This document shows, one piece after another, positions 52,201 through 64,000 of a DNA stretch of 64,000 nucleotides. The notes below the pieces were generated by a model. The model did no database searches and was not told the DNA's origin. It saw only the letters and a program-made list of their open reading frames with translations. This DNA is from Phymatolithon calcareum (lineage: Eukaryota > Rhodophyta > Florideophyceae > Hapalidiales). Within the stretch, counting starts at the first letter, position 1; each line of letters begins with the position of its first letter. Location of the stretch: NCBI GenBank assembly GCA_977006965.1, contig OZ345372.1:496001-560000 (forward strand), in the 5' to 3' direction. A program made the position numbers and the translations under genes.

Positions 52201-55193
52201 GGGTCCCTTGTCTTTTCCATTCCTCGCGAATCACCAGCAGCAAAGAGCCGAACAGGAAAGTCCGTCATAGAAAGACCGCCCTCTCCGAAGTACGATGAGA
52301 AATGCTTTTATGAGGGTATTGCTTCCTCGCAAGGTACGTCAACTTTGTTTCGGTTTTGCAGTGTTTGTTCTCAGTCTCTGACTAGTATCTACGCACCTTT
52401 GTGCTTCTTGTACACCGCCTTTTCGCTATAGATTCAGATCGCCGTCATTCTTCGCGTATGGAAAGCGGAGCAAAATCTCAAACCGCTGGACTACATTCGA
52501 ATCAGAACCTGACCTATGTTGCTATGGAGGTATGAATTTTTTGACATCAATTCAATAACCCGCTTCTGGCATGTTTTGCTAACTAGCACGCTCTTTCGGT
52601 CGGGGTTCAGATTCTGTCATCATGCATTGGAAAGCTGCAACCGGACCCTTCTCGAAACCCTATACTAGCTATTTGTGCAGTCGTTGTTGACACAAGGGAG
52701 CACATTGAGCATCATTCGGCGATGACACTGCTCCAAATAGGAGGAACTAGTCGTCGTCTTTCCCCCACCGAAAACATCCAAGCTTTTGCCTCCGAGTCTG
52801 CGCTTCTCGATGGACTCGTTGCACTATTTTCCCAATGCGACCCTGATGTGATAATAGGTTTCGAAACTCAAACAGCGTCTATCGGATACATTCTTGAAAG
52901 GGCAGCCGCCATTGGTCATCATCTTCCGCGCTCAATAACGCGAGATATTGAACGTGAGAAAGTGCGGGCTTATTCTGCGGCGGGAGATCCAGCACAAGAT
53001 AGTGCTGCGGCGAAGTATTTTCGCAGTAAGGGTGTAATTGTGACCGTACGTGGGCGGCACATCCTGAATCTATGGCGTATTGTGCGCAGCGAAGTCAAAC
53101 TCGCATGCTATTCGCCAGAGGGTGTGGCGCTTGAGCTGTTGCACACCCGTTTACCGCGCCATACACCTGCCGATTTGGAGACCATGTTGCGCTCGGCAAA
53201 AACTGCGCCTCGAGCTCTGTCTTATTTATGCAGGAGAACAGAATTCGTGGTGGATGTCGTCGAAAAGTTGGATGTACTCGGACGGACCGGAGAATTGGCA
53301 CGCGTTTTCGGCGTCGATTTCATGAGCGTACTGACGCGTGGGAGCCAGTTTCGGGTTGAGAGCATGATGGCACGAGTAGCACACGAGAGAGATTTCGTGT
53401 TGCTTGCTGCTCAGAAAGAGCAAGTTTTCGCGCAGCCGGCTGTGGAAAGCCTGCCTCTTGTTATGGAGCTCATGTCCGCGTTATATGTGGATCCCGTTAT
53501 TGTGCTCGATTTCCAGAGTCTTTACCCGTCGATGATCATCGCGCACAATCTATGCTTCAGCACTATGATGGGAAACATAAACAGAATTCAAACTTGGGGA
53601 GAACCTCGGCACCTTGGCGTCGTGAAAGGGTATAAACCTCCAGAATTATCGTCGCTGGGCGACAAAGGTTTGAATGGGCTATTTGTTGCTCCGAACGGAG
53701 AAGCGTTTTCGACTGCAGAAGTAAGGCGTGGTATATTGCCGCAGATGCTGGACGAAATCCTGACCACTCGTATAATGGTGAAGGCGGTGCTGAAATCTGC
53801 TGGCAAAGACGATGCCACCATTGCTCGATTACTCAACTCTCGCCAATTTGGTCTTAAAATGATCGCAAACGTGACGTACGGATACGCATCTGCCAGCTTT
53901 TCTGGGCGCATGCCGTGTGCAAACCTTGCGGATGCTATTGTTCAGTGCGGACGAGATGCGCTCGAAAAAATGATCGACTTTGTGGACAACGAACTAAATG
54001 AGGAGACTGGCGCGAGCGTTGTCTACGGCGACACTGACTCATTGTTCGTGAAAGTACCTGGTGCAACTCTTGGAGAGGCATTCGGTATCGGAGAACGCAT
54101 CGTTGCTAAATCCCTGGAGCTCTTTCCCGTTCCGGTACGACTGCAACTTGAAAAAGTTTACATGCCTTGTGTGCTTCAAGCCAAGAAGCGGTACATTGGA
54201 TACAGTTATGAATCTCCGGACCAGGCCGTCCCGATTTTCGATGCAAAAGGTATCGAAACAGTGCGGCGGGATTCATGTGATCTCGTACAGAAAAGCCTGG
54301 AGCGAGCGATTCGTGTCCTGTTCGAGACGCGTGATATCTCGCACGTCAAGCGCTCGATGCAGCGTATATTCCAGCGGGTGCTTAGCAATCAACTGCCTCT
54401 TTCCTCGTATATTTTCCGAAAGGAAGTCAAGCTCGGATCGTATAAAGAAGGTCATCTGCCGCCTGCGGCGATCGTCGCCACTCGTGCCATGGAAAAAGAC
54501 CCACGCGCGGCACCGCGGTATGGCGAGCGCGTACCATTTGTTGTAATATACGCTGGTTCAGCCGCAACTTTGCGGGACTCAGTTGTGTCTCCGGAGGCGT
54601 TCCAATTGGCAGAAAGAGATGGACTGGCGCGAATCAATGCGACTTACTATATTACGAAGCAAATAATTCCTGCGTTGGATAGGGTGTTTTGCCTTATTGG
54701 CGTCCGCGTCGCCTCCTGGTTTGCGGAGCTTCCCCGCACCGCTTTCCCACCGATTGGTGCACATCCGCGCTCCGGAGGTATCACTGGTGCCGCTGGTGTC
54801 GCTGCGCGAAACAGTCTCTACAGATATTATGCCTCCGCGAAGTGCGCACTCTGTCGAGGAAGAACGCTGCGCAATCGTGTTTGCAGTGCGTGTACAGATA
54901 ATGACGCTGCAAAGCGCGATGCGTATTTCGTGCTGGTCATGCAAACACGCAGACTCGAGCAGAAGATCTCCGACATGCGCATCGCATGCGCGGTTTGTGT
55001 TGGCGTTACTGGTACAGACCCCGCCGCGATCGAGTGTGGAAATTTAAGCTGTGATATCAAGCTTTCTCTGAACGCTTCCGATCTTCGACTTCAAGGGTGC
55101 CGGGACGCTTTAAACGACGAAAATTTTGGTAAAGTGGGAAGAGCTTTTTGTACAGATCCTCTTGAATCTTCGGGAGACTTACTGTTCCGATAG
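49177..55193 (+). CDS. REV3: DNA polymerase zeta catalytic subunit, three exons
   Basis: Exons 49177-52333, 52432-52529 and 52611-55193 (introns GTACGT...ATAG and GTATGA...TTCAG) give 1945 aa. Pol zeta extends mismatched or damaged primers in translesion synthesis. The N-terminus carries the REV3/pol delta-like module (VRIVYIDHYMLSL, PVVRIFGSTPAGQK, YESHIPFHLQVLTDLSL). A long disordered region of about 800 residues follows. The exonuclease-like domain lacks the catalytic acids, as usual for REV3. Polymerase motifs are DFQSLYPSMIIAHN (motif A, from residue 1385), FGLKMIANVTYGY (motif B) and VYGDTDSLF (motif C, D1559 and D1561). The C-terminus has CysA (CALC...CSAC, about 1830) and CysB (CAVC...CGNLSC, about 1878), the latter being the [4Fe-4S] site that binds Pol31/Pol32. 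The extra frame end at 52431 is intron read-through. Confidence 0.95.
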
Positions 55194-55577
55194 CACTGTG
55201 TGCAACTATACCGGTCAATCAGTGTCACTTGCGGCATGATTACTCAATCAGTCAAATCATCGTCCTACTGGGTCTGACGGCTTGGCGAAGGATAGCCGTT
55301 CACGCGGCTCTTCCTTTGCAGATTACGAGCTGTTAGGCCATGCATAGACTGTATGTCAGAAGACGCCATTGGTAAAGTATTTCGGCCGGGTTCATAACAC
55401 TTTGGAGAAATATTGTTTGCAAGACACTGACGGTTACAGATTAAGCAGAACTGTGCTGAACGTGCAGGTTATCAGTTGCCCGGAGTGTTGGTGGTGAGCT
55501 TGCTTCTGCGGATAGAAATGCAGTAGAGCTCCGCTTGACAATCACATACCAGAAATCCGAAGGAAGAAGCAACTACC
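55194..55577. other. Spacer downstream of REV3
   Basis: No gene or obvious element seen in these 384 bp. Confidence 0.45.
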
Positions 55578-55946
55578 AGGGGAATGTTAAGGGGGGGAGA
55601 AACGCAGACCCGGTGTCATATCACTTAGTAACATACATTCTAATAAAAACGAGGCGCGCGTTGTGCATAGCGATTTATGAGGATAACGCTGTATCAAAAA
55701 TTGTCGCCAAAGCTTTGACGCCAACCTTAATTCTAGTTATTTCTTACCAAGAAACGAGTCGAGCAACGAGAGCTGCCGCTACATTAGGAACTCCTAATGT
55801 TCCCATGATTTCCTTTTATTTCTCTGGTATTTCTATGATGCGATCTTCGCCCTAATGTTTCTTTTTCAAACGGGCTCGATATATGATAATCTTGGAAAAG
55901 CGGTATGACACAGGGTCTGCGTTTCTCCCCCCCTTAACATTCCCCT
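55578..55946. repeat. Inverted repeat with 43-bp arms (MITE-like)
   Basis: Arm 55578-55620 (AGGGGAATGTTAAGGGGGGG...) is the reverse complement of 55904-55946 with one mismatch in 43, separated by 283 bp. The right arm ends 17 bases before the ATG of the cysteine-rich secreted protein, so it probably forms part of its leader. No target duplication is obvious at the outer ends and no coding capacity is seen between the arms. Confidence 0.85.
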
Positions 55947-55963
55947 GCAACTACTCAGAAATC

Positions 55964-58301
55964 ATGGCACACAAATCACATCATCTGCTCCGCGTCATAC
56001 TCATCTTAGCATTTATATCTTACCCTCATAAATATCTCTATGTGGCCGCTAAAGCTAGAAAACCTTCGACCGCTAAGTTCAACGCTCGCAGATATGAATG
56101 TATATCTGACGGCGAATGTCCATCGCATCAACACTGCGACGTTGAAGATGATGAGAAATTCGTTGATAATGAAGTTGAGCAACTCGGAATGTGCTTGCCG
56201 CGAGTTGGAAAAGGGGGGAAATGCAAGACCTACTACAGCAAGGATGGCTCTGGCATCTCGCTTGACAGCTGCCTGGATGGTTTAACGTGCGCTACAATGA
56301 ACGGCAAGGGGAATGTATGCTTGCATCGATTACAGAATGGCGCGAAATGCGGTCCAACAATGGAAAGAGTATGTGAGGATGGCCTGCTATGTTCCAAGAA
56401 GAGGAAGCTGTGCGTTGTCGATAATAATGGCTTGTTTGGCAGTGACTGCAATGGATCTGAAGATGGGTGCAACCAAAGCATGGGGCTGTACTGCAAGGCT
56501 AGTGGAAGTGGTGAACCTGGAAGCTGTCAGAAAAAGAAGTCTTATGGAATGGAATGCGACGATAATGATGAATGTCATGGACGCTGTGTACCTCGTTTCT
56601 TAAGCAGGTCGCGAAAATCTTTTTGTATGAAGCCGCGCAAAATGGGTCAGCTTTGCACTGATCATAGCGACTGCAGATCTTCCTGGAGTGATGGGCAGAA
56701 CCGTGAGTCAACTCTTTGCAACTGGAGTGATAACAAGACCGGTCTTCTTCCTAGATATGGCGTTTGCGCACTAGAGAAGAACCTGATCAAGACTGCAGGG
56801 CAACAGTGCAACCCAAAGATGCGTCTCTGTGACTTTCGAAGGGATCTGATATGCGAAAAAGTAGAAAGACAACATGTGTGCGTGCAGAAGGGCGGTCGAA
56901 TGCGGTGGCTCCACGTTCAAGAGTATCTGCTATACCGTCACTGTACTCCAGGATCCAAGTAAAGTACTTGCCCAGACCAAGAGTGTCGCAGATTGACAAG
57001 ACGAATCCCGAAGGGACCATATGGGTCTACTTTTTGTCTTGAGCGCAGAGTTGTGGTGAAGCAAGGTGCATTTTGCAGTATGCTCGAGCATGTGCAGTGC
57101 GAGGAAGGAACGGAATGTGTGAAAGCGCGAGGTGTGAAAACTGAAAGCGATACTCCTCTGGGATATTGCATGAAACGAGTTGACGAAGGCAGCAAGGTCG
57201 CCAGCTTTCACCGTGGACACAACGAGAATGAGCCACTTCCTCACGACCCAATGTGCAAGAAATGCCTGTATGGTGTGAAGGAAACTGTGGAACATATGAT
57301 CCTACATTGTTCGGGTCGGGCTGTTAGTCGACGGAAATTCATCGGCAGAGTTCGGAGCAAAACGGTAGAAGATCTGTGCAGAGAGAAACCCGACGCGATA
57401 ATCCAATATTTGAACGAAGAAACTTGCTCGAGAGCAAGTTTAGGCGTTAACTTAAAAATTGACGTCATCTGCAATAAAGAAAGAAAGAAAGAAGGCAGCA
57501 AGTGTGATGATCAATTCAGGACTGCTTGTACGAAGGGATTGTATTGCAGGAATGGGAAGTGTGACAGCAGAAAAGCGAAATTCATGACGTCGTATTCCGG
57601 CATTGATGTATCGTGCTCTTCTAGTCGACCCTGCGCTGCTGGTCTTGTGTGTCAAGGCGGAAAGCGTGCTTTCCCAACGATCACCGTCAAGCTGGAAGAT
57701 ATATGCGAAAACACGGCAAATCACAGTAAGGTAAGTTCCACTTGTATTTCCGCGCGATCTCTCTGTCCAGATTCTGAATACTTCTGTTCTCCTCTTCTGT
57801 TCTTTGTGCCGATAGATATGTGAAAAAGGAAGTAGTTGTGAAGGATTTATTGAGACGCAACGGTGTCGAAAAATGCCGGAGAAGTATAGCCTTGAAGGGG
57901 ATTCTTATTCCGTCAACAATCCGGACGAGGAAACCAAACGTTGCAAAACGGGTTTGAAGTGCAGCGAAGCAATGGTGAGTCTGGTGCCAGACATTGCAGT
58001 CGATGAATCCTCTATTTGCTACAAGCCGTCCAGATCTCTGACACAGGGAGAAGAATGTAAGCCGGATGATTCGGAAAAGGACGCGATCGCAAGGTATCCT
58101 CGGATTGGGAATCCATTGCCTGAATGTTTCATTCCGAAAAGCGGAATGAAAGTCAAAAAGTGTTTGCCCAAAGGAACATCCCTAGCATGCCAAATTGAGG
58201 CAGGACTGTTCCAATATTGCTCGCAGAAGGAGAACATTAGTTGTGAGAAAGGGTTAGTTTGCGGAAAGAGGTCCGTTTGCGTTGGGCCCGATGAAGAATA
58301 G
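55964..58301 (+). CDS. Secreted cysteine-rich protein, three exons
   Basis: Exons 55964-56958, 57049-57730 and 57816-58301 (introns of 90 and 85 bp, GTAAAG...GCAG and GTAAGT...ATAG) join in frame into 720 aa. An N-terminal signal peptide (HHLLRVILILAFISYP) leads into many short Cys modules of the form C-x3-5-C-x3-6-C (CISDGECPSHQHC, CDDNDECHGRC, CTDHSDCRSSW), loosely like Dickkopf-N or EGF-type repeats of extracellular proteins. Cell wall or extracellular matrix is the likely site; binding partner unknown. Between two Cys modules, residues encoded by about 57200-57430 instead look like the zinc-binding end of a LINE reverse transcriptase (listed separately). The first intron was inferred from an in-frame stop (56960-56962) and good splice signals. 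An alternative reading is that the stop is real and the gene is broken. Confidence 0.7.
57200..57430 (+). mobile_element. LINE reverse-transcriptase zinc-ribbon fragment inside the Cys-rich gene
   Basis: The encoded stretch HDPMCKKCLYGVKETVEHMI then LHCSGRAVSRRKFI has the C-x2-C...ETVEH-x3-HC pattern that ends many non-LTR retrotransposon reverse transcriptases. It lacks any RT core. It is in the same frame as the flanking Cys-rich modules and not interrupted, so the host protein reads through it. Confidence 0.6.
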
Positions 58302-59015
58302 GTGCACGATAGGGCATTGTCTCATACTATGCGAAACATGAAATAATGTAAAGATGGAACGTTCTACTCACTGTGCTCAACATGCTGCAGCTCGTGGTAC
58401 TCGTCAAACATAAGTCGGCGGCGAGTATAACCTGGTTCCAACCTCTTCCGTCTCCAACCAACTCGACATGGTTTGCACCCCTTTTCCGATCTTGCACCTG
58501 GGCTGCGTGCTGCTTCCCTCTGCTGCTCTGTTGCAGGACGACGACTTCCTTGACTAGGCTTAGAAAATATGCTTCAACATCGCGAGACGCAAGCTTGGCT
58601 GCTAGATCAACCACATTAGCTTAAAAAAGCGTTAGTTCGAACTCTTCTTACTGTGTTAAAACACATTCCGCAGTAAGAAGACTTCAGAGCAAGAAAACCA
58701 TTCCGGCAAAATGCCATAAATTTACATCCAGCAACCTTGTTGGTCAACGACAGTATGGTTTGAATAGTCGTATCATACAGTGCTGTATGTTATGTCATTT
58801 TCAAACAGGGAATTAAAATTTACCTGATCCACTTCTCGAGTTTCGTCTGCGTCGCTGTATGGTATCATATCATACTGTAGGAGCCTCAGGAATACAAAAC
58901 CAACGACCACTTTAGGTTATCATACAGTCAGCTGCTCCGACCTTGTGAAGTAATTTTTAAAATTGCAATTGTTTTTAGAAATTATTATTTTTAAAAAAAG
59001 TGCTAAAAATCCGGG
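58302..59015. other. A+T-rich spacer, no gene seen
   Basis: Contains several small palindromic TATCATAC/GTATGATA-type words (58766-58876) and low-complexity A/T runs near 58960-59000. No gene recognised. Confidence 0.4.
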
Positions 59016-60317
59016 TACAGTCAACCATCGATAACTGGATCCTGTTTAAGTGTATAACCTCGGTTTTTAGAATATTGCGTGCGTCCACGAATACCGTTTA
59101 GCCCAAAATTTATCGAAATTTTAACATATTCAGAATACTCACTTAGTAGAATATCCTGACTGCCGATGCACGGCGCATACCTTAAAAATGTATAAAATAT
59201 TGAGTACATGCCACGGAGCATATTCTGCACGTTACCACTTGTCCACAGAATGTACTGTAGTGAGGCACAGTCCTCCATCTCCATGGCGGCCAGACTTCGG
59301 TAAGAGTGCTCGAGTGTACGCGCATCTTATTACCGATCGCGTCTACGAGGACTGTTGACACTGCGCCAGCATTCAGCCCGCCATAGTGGTAGCAATCTCG
59401 ATCCCGGCAATGCCGTAGAACACGATTTTAGCTACCACATAATCTTCGAATGGGGATAAAGTCATCAGCGACCCAGCTCTTTAAAGCTGCACTTGCGCTC
59501 CTGCAGCCCTCTGAAGTCATGGAAACCCCAATCTAGTTTGTGCCGTCCCATCCACAACTGCAACTGTGAGAATTTCTACAATTGCAATACCAACCTCTTC
59601 TTTGTAATCCAGGTTTTCAGCGTAAGCAAGTATGTCGGTAATTAGCATGCGAATACCAGTTATCCCTGCTACATCGGGCCTGCGCAAGCCCCTCTGTATC
59701 TCTGTTATCCGCGGAGCCTCCATCTACTTTCGTGACTTTCCGGTCGGCCTGTCGCCATCTTCGAAAAGCGCTCCAGGCGTTTCTGGGCTTATTGTTGCAT
59801 CATCCAGTGTGACTAGCTCCTCTACATCCTCTGCGTGAAGTCTGTCGCTGCCAATGGCGTCCATATTCCCAACTCTGACCGCGGTTCCAAAGCATGATAC
59901 CACCTGACGACTTGTCAGATTCTCCAACCTTACACACGCTTCAAGCACTTTATCTGCCACAGTTGGTTCATACTGTACGCATGCGCAACAGTTACGCAGA
60001 TATACACTAATACATCGGTGTCACCATAATCCTCCAGTGATGTTGCAGTTCCGCGCCGGACAGTTCCCACAAGCCTAATGCCGTCAACAATTGCAACTAT
60101 TGAAAATTATACTATCGCATCACCATCCGCTTCTCAGATTCGCGCAGTGTGTCGGCATCGATTGCCGCAACTACACGTCGGCAGCGTCTGCCACATGGGC
60201 TGCTGAGCTACACGTGTAGTCTTTGCGATATGATATGAATTCACTCCTGGAATATCCTCGATATCTGGATTTCTGACTCCCCGACCGAAGCCATCCAGTT
60301 ATCGAGGGTTGACTGTA
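59016..60317 (-). mobile_element. Decayed Tc1/mariner (pogo/Tigger-like) DNA transposon
   Basis: The 23-bp ends CAGTCAACCATCGATAACTG... (59018-59040) and its reverse complement at 60293-60315 (one mismatch) are each flanked outside by TA (59016-59017, 60316-60317), the TA target duplication of this superfamily. CAGTCAACC(C/A)TCGATAAC ends are typical of pogo/Tigger elements. The 1.3-kb interior has only short minus-strand frames. One (59960-59724) contains MADKVLEACVRLENLTSRQV then VSCF, faintly like the C-terminal end of pogo-type transposases. No intact transposase exists, so it is a dead or non-autonomous copy. Confidence 0.75.
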
Positions 60318-62946
60318 TAGTTGATTTCCGGTTCAACGGTCTAAGCAATGACATTTATGCGCATGAGCGTTCCCGGTCACGTAGATTCCTTGATTTCGAA
60401 TCAAAACCTCATGGACGTGATGTTGTTTTTCGGAAACTTTCCCCGTAATCTCTCGCCCTACGCTGATCACTTCACTGAAGCTATCGAGAGAGGCCTCAAG
60501 ACTGTACTGCGAAATCAGCTCCTTGAAATGAAGAGAAAGAGGAAGATTCCATAAGACAAGACAAGAGAACTTCCAGCTATACTTAAATTTCCACAACTGA
60601 AGCACAGGCAATTATTGGCGGTTCAGTATGCCTTTGGAAGCTTTCCACAAGTGTCTACAACGATGGCGGATGGATCCAGAAAGAAAGTCAAACAGTACAT
60701 GGACTCAAAGAGGAAGACATAGCGGTAACCCAGAAGGCACTAGATGATCTTTTGCTCTTCAACAAAAACATCATCATCGAGTGTGCTGAATGAAGAAGGC
60801 CTGTACTGAAGGAAGAAGCGACGCTTCGGAATCTTTTAGCTAGAGTTATCAGAAAAAATCAAGTGTATGCCTTGCCCGTGTTTTCGTATGATTGTGGGGC
60901 TTTTAAAATAAATTGTCAAAAAAGTAAATTATTGCGGAACCTCACGGGAAGGGCTAGACTGAGGATGAAGCCAAACAGGCACGTCAAAAAATACAAGAGT
61001 TTGACATATCACTGACTGACGAAATGATAGTGTGAACAGCTTTTCTTAGGAAATGGGATTTTTGCTGTACCTGAGGCTGCTCTGGTGTCGGCGATTTTTG
61101 GCGTTCAGTGCTTCTAAAATAAAATTTTAAAGCGCCCCAAGCCTACAAGATGGTTTCCATCCTCCTTAACGTATACTAGAGCGAATATAGAAATTTGAGG
61201 ACATTGTACGGCTAGGACCATGACCGCCTTTGATGACATATCAATTCTTGTAGCCCAGCAGCTATAGCGAGTAAAACAAAGTCACATCGCACTCTTTTTC
61301 TACTCATCATCTTGGACACATGAGTACAGCAAAGCTTCAGAAAAACGCGCGGCTGTCGACTCTACCTTTTCTGAACAAAACCTCTTGCACAATTCAGAAA
61401 CTAGCTCACGGCTTGCTGACGTGTGAATAAAGCTCTCTGGTTCTTCGCACGATTGAAATATCTAGGCAATTGAACGATCACTTTCTCTTTTGCAACAACT
61501 GCAACTGCCTATGCCTCGAACGCGTTCCGTGCGAGAAGCTAGCACACTTTCCCACAAGAGCTGAATGTTTCGTAACACTGTTGAGAGCGAATATGCCTGT
61601 GCAGAAGAACAATAGACTATATCAATTCCAGCATACAACGGGCTTTAGCCTCGACTAAAGAATCTGATGTAAGTGGCTCTCAAGTCTTTCCTCCTTGCTA
61701 CAAATGCCGTAGATGATAGATACATCAAGACACACAGTCGCACGGGACAAACTGTAGAGCATGTGATGGTTCATCACGTCTCCGAATAGAGGCGGGCCCA
61801 ATGAGGAAAAATAATTAGGACAAGAATCCACGAAGCAAGACTTAAACCATTCCATTTGTTCGAGCAATACCAAGAAGGAAGCACGATCAACAACCACGAC
61901 TGTCCGATCCTTTACGAGCTAAGCAACTAGGCCATCTTTTGTAATGCTACTGCCAATAAAGGAATCGCCTCTGGTATTAAACCCATTGGCGATATGGGTC
62001 ACTTTCGCTTGAAGAAGTGGTACACTTTTGTCAGGCCTTGTGCAGTGCCCTGTGTCGAGGCCTACAAAGTTTCCAACAAGCTAAAAGTCCATTGTAGGTG
62101 CTCGTCCCAAGCTACGCTCATCACGATGGAGCGACTTTGCAATCTAGATCTAACTACACCTACGCGAAAGACAGCGATGCAGCGCATAGACACACGAGAG
62201 TCACGTGCCCGTATGGCCCATCAAATCACTTACTACGAGCAGCATGACTACCGCGATCCAAGTTGTGCGGCGTACAGTCGCGAGAGGAAAAAGCGACCGC
62301 CTCGGGACAGCGACATAACAGCGGGTGCGACATCGGGATAGGTCGCAAGTTGTAGAGCGTTGAGGGTCCCTGTTATGGCACCCTCTTGCAGTTAGGCAAA
62401 GAAGACACTTACTCACCAATGATAAAGAGCTCTTCCTCCTAACTGCACCTACTCGTCATACCAAGCGCGTGGCGTCCCGTAGATTAAGCAGATCCAATCT
62501 CATACATTTATCCGATTTTCATCCATCCTTGTCGAGCGTGATCACTGTACCCCGCAACACAAGACAATGTAGAAACCCCAGGAATAGTAGCATTCGTTTA
62601 AATAGATACGCCCGGACCCCCGAACCTCAAGTTTAGCTAAGGTCAAGGCAAAAAATAACAAAAACACGAACGAATAAACACCAATACTTTATCTAGACCA
62701 ACCTCAACACAAATTATAAGCGTACGGCCACTCAGAGCGTCCTGGTTTCGAAACTGTTGATGGAACGTGTCCACAACAGTGTTCTCGCCCTGTATAGTCT
62801 CGAGCGGCAATTGCCTCACTGTCTCTTTGCAAGATACGCAGAGAAACAGGATGCAGTATAATGCTACAACCACGAGAGTCCTTACCATCCATGATGGATG
62901 ACTCGTTGGCTGAGTTTTTAGTACCATCTATATAAAGTCCACGTCA
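60318..62946. other. 2.6-kb spacer, no gene recognised
   Basis: Only short frames occur. One minus-strand frame (62888-62643, 81 codons) starts MVRTLVVVALYCILFLCVSC, which would make a signal peptide or membrane helix, but nothing else supports it as a gene. The region is probably decayed repeat sequence. Confidence 0.35.
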
Positions 62947-64000
62947 ATGCTTACCTACCGAAGCTACACTCGACCACTCCACAACCTAACCACCAGCCCA
63001 GTCGTCGCTACACCTGCCGGCGACGGCGATGACGACGATACACCGTCGAAGAAGAAACGGCGCACCATCGCCGCGAACAACGAACTACAACAATTCGCGT
63101 CGATACGCAAAATACCGAAGGCCAATAGAAGCACAAGGGCGAAGACCATAACGTCCTCCGCAGACGCATGCATTCGGTCCGATATGCAGAACCGGGATAT
63201 GCTGCTCCAAGTTATGGACCCTCACGCGAGGTCGCTCGGTACTCTCCGGCATATCGTCTCCGTGTACCTCAATGTCCTCGCGGACGACGAGCCTGCTGAC
63301 ATTTCGCACGAACTGGTGTTTGAAAATTGGTTTATATCAACGCTTTTTCTGCGTTTCGCCAACCGAAGCGTACGCGCTGACGCTCAAAGAAGATGGAACA
63401 ACACCGATGTCGAACCTGTGCGACTTCATTTCGAAAATTATGTCGAGCAACGTCCCATTCCGCAGTCATGTATAGATAGTTTCTCCAACTATCCGCAGCG
63501 ATGCGTCTCCACCTCGCTGTCTTCGCAAATGCTGACGACCATGAAGAGGCATCTCTCCGAAAATTTAGCTGTCGATTCCTGGCTTTCATAAGGCCCATCT
63601 TGGCGGAAAAAACGCATGCTGTGGTGCACAATTTCGACAATTTTCGAAAAGATATCGATGCAGCAGCTCAAGTCGTGCACGACAGCTGTGCTACATCGGA
63701 CGAAGATGGCGCGAAAGCAAGAATTTCCAGGTTTTGTGCTCGGGACGACTTGGTGCACTGGTCGGAACCGCTGACCGAAGTCGTCCGTGACTATCGCGAT
63801 TTGTTCGCCCCTCTCCGAGAACCATCGCCGAAAAAAAGAAAGAAGGCCTCTCCCCCGGAAGAGTTCGATAACTTTCGGTACAGGACAAAAACCGACTTTT
63901 CATGTATGCTCATGTTAACGCGCATGTTCAGAGAGCACAACACGGAAATTTTGGAGAAAAGACGACAAGTTTTTGACGAAGTGAACCTTGTGCACCCTAA
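62947..64000 (+). pseudogene. Hypothetical nuclear-type protein, frame-disrupted and cut by the window edge
   Basis: An ATG at 62947 opens a frame with an acidic patch and basic NLS-like cluster (DDDDTPSKKKRRT) that stays open to 63591. From about 63490 a different frame reads more convincingly (MRLHLAVFANADDHEEASLR ... RPILAEKTHAVVHNFDNF) and remains open to the end of the window (about 63486-64000), with another KKRKK cluster near 63830. A third frame looks protein-like at 63320-63475. So at least one frameshift or an unseen intron lies near 63475-63500. I do not recognise the family. It could be a member of a repetitive lineage-specific family. Confidence 0.35.

Overview
This is a nuclear window from a photosynthetic eukaryote, most likely a red alga of the Chondrus/florideophyte kind. 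The taxon is my inference. It rests on a plastid-targeted geranylgeranyl reductase beside cytosolic-type eukaryotic genes (uS4, MetAP2, golgin, ING), on short GT-AG introns of about 80-215 bp in several genes, and on the mix of compact gene islands with repeat-rich spacers. No prokaryotic operon structure is present. No convincing tRNA, rRNA or CRISPR array was seen.

Layout. 0-31.6 kb is an ordinary housekeeping neighbourhood. It holds a golgin-84-type tail-anchored protein (partial), a CGR1/CCDC86-like nucleolar protein, a CLC chloride channel, a frame-broken acetyltransferase-like gene, geranylgeranyl reductase (chlP), ribosomal protein S9/uS4, methionine aminopeptidase 2, a Mis18-domain centromere protein, an ING-type PHD reader, thymidylate kinase, a class I methyltransferase, a hemerythrin-domain fusion protein and a 622-aa orphan. 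An intact, apparently young Ty1/copia retrotransposon (16,217-21,421, 5-bp target duplication) sits between the Mis18 and ING genes.

32.4-55.2 kb is an accessory, rearranged block built on a tandem segmental duplication of about 7.6-8 kb. Each copy carries one NB-ARC/WD40 NLR-like receptor (1346 aa in both) followed by REV3, the DNA polymerase zeta catalytic subunit. In the first copy REV3 is a truncated pseudogene. In the second it is complete (1945 aa, three exons). Between the copies lie a third NLR 3'-end remnant and a truncated coiled-coil gene. The two receptors differ mainly at surface positions of the WD40 repeats and in one patch of the NB-ARC domain. This is the pattern expected of recognition receptors under diversifying selection, and it is the most interesting signal in the window.

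55.2-64 kb holds a secreted cysteine-rich protein (three exons) with a LINE-derived zinc-ribbon segment read in frame and a long inverted repeat in its 5' region, then a decayed TA-flanked Tc1/mariner-pogo-type element, repeat-rich spacer, and a frame-disrupted, incomplete gene running off the right edge.
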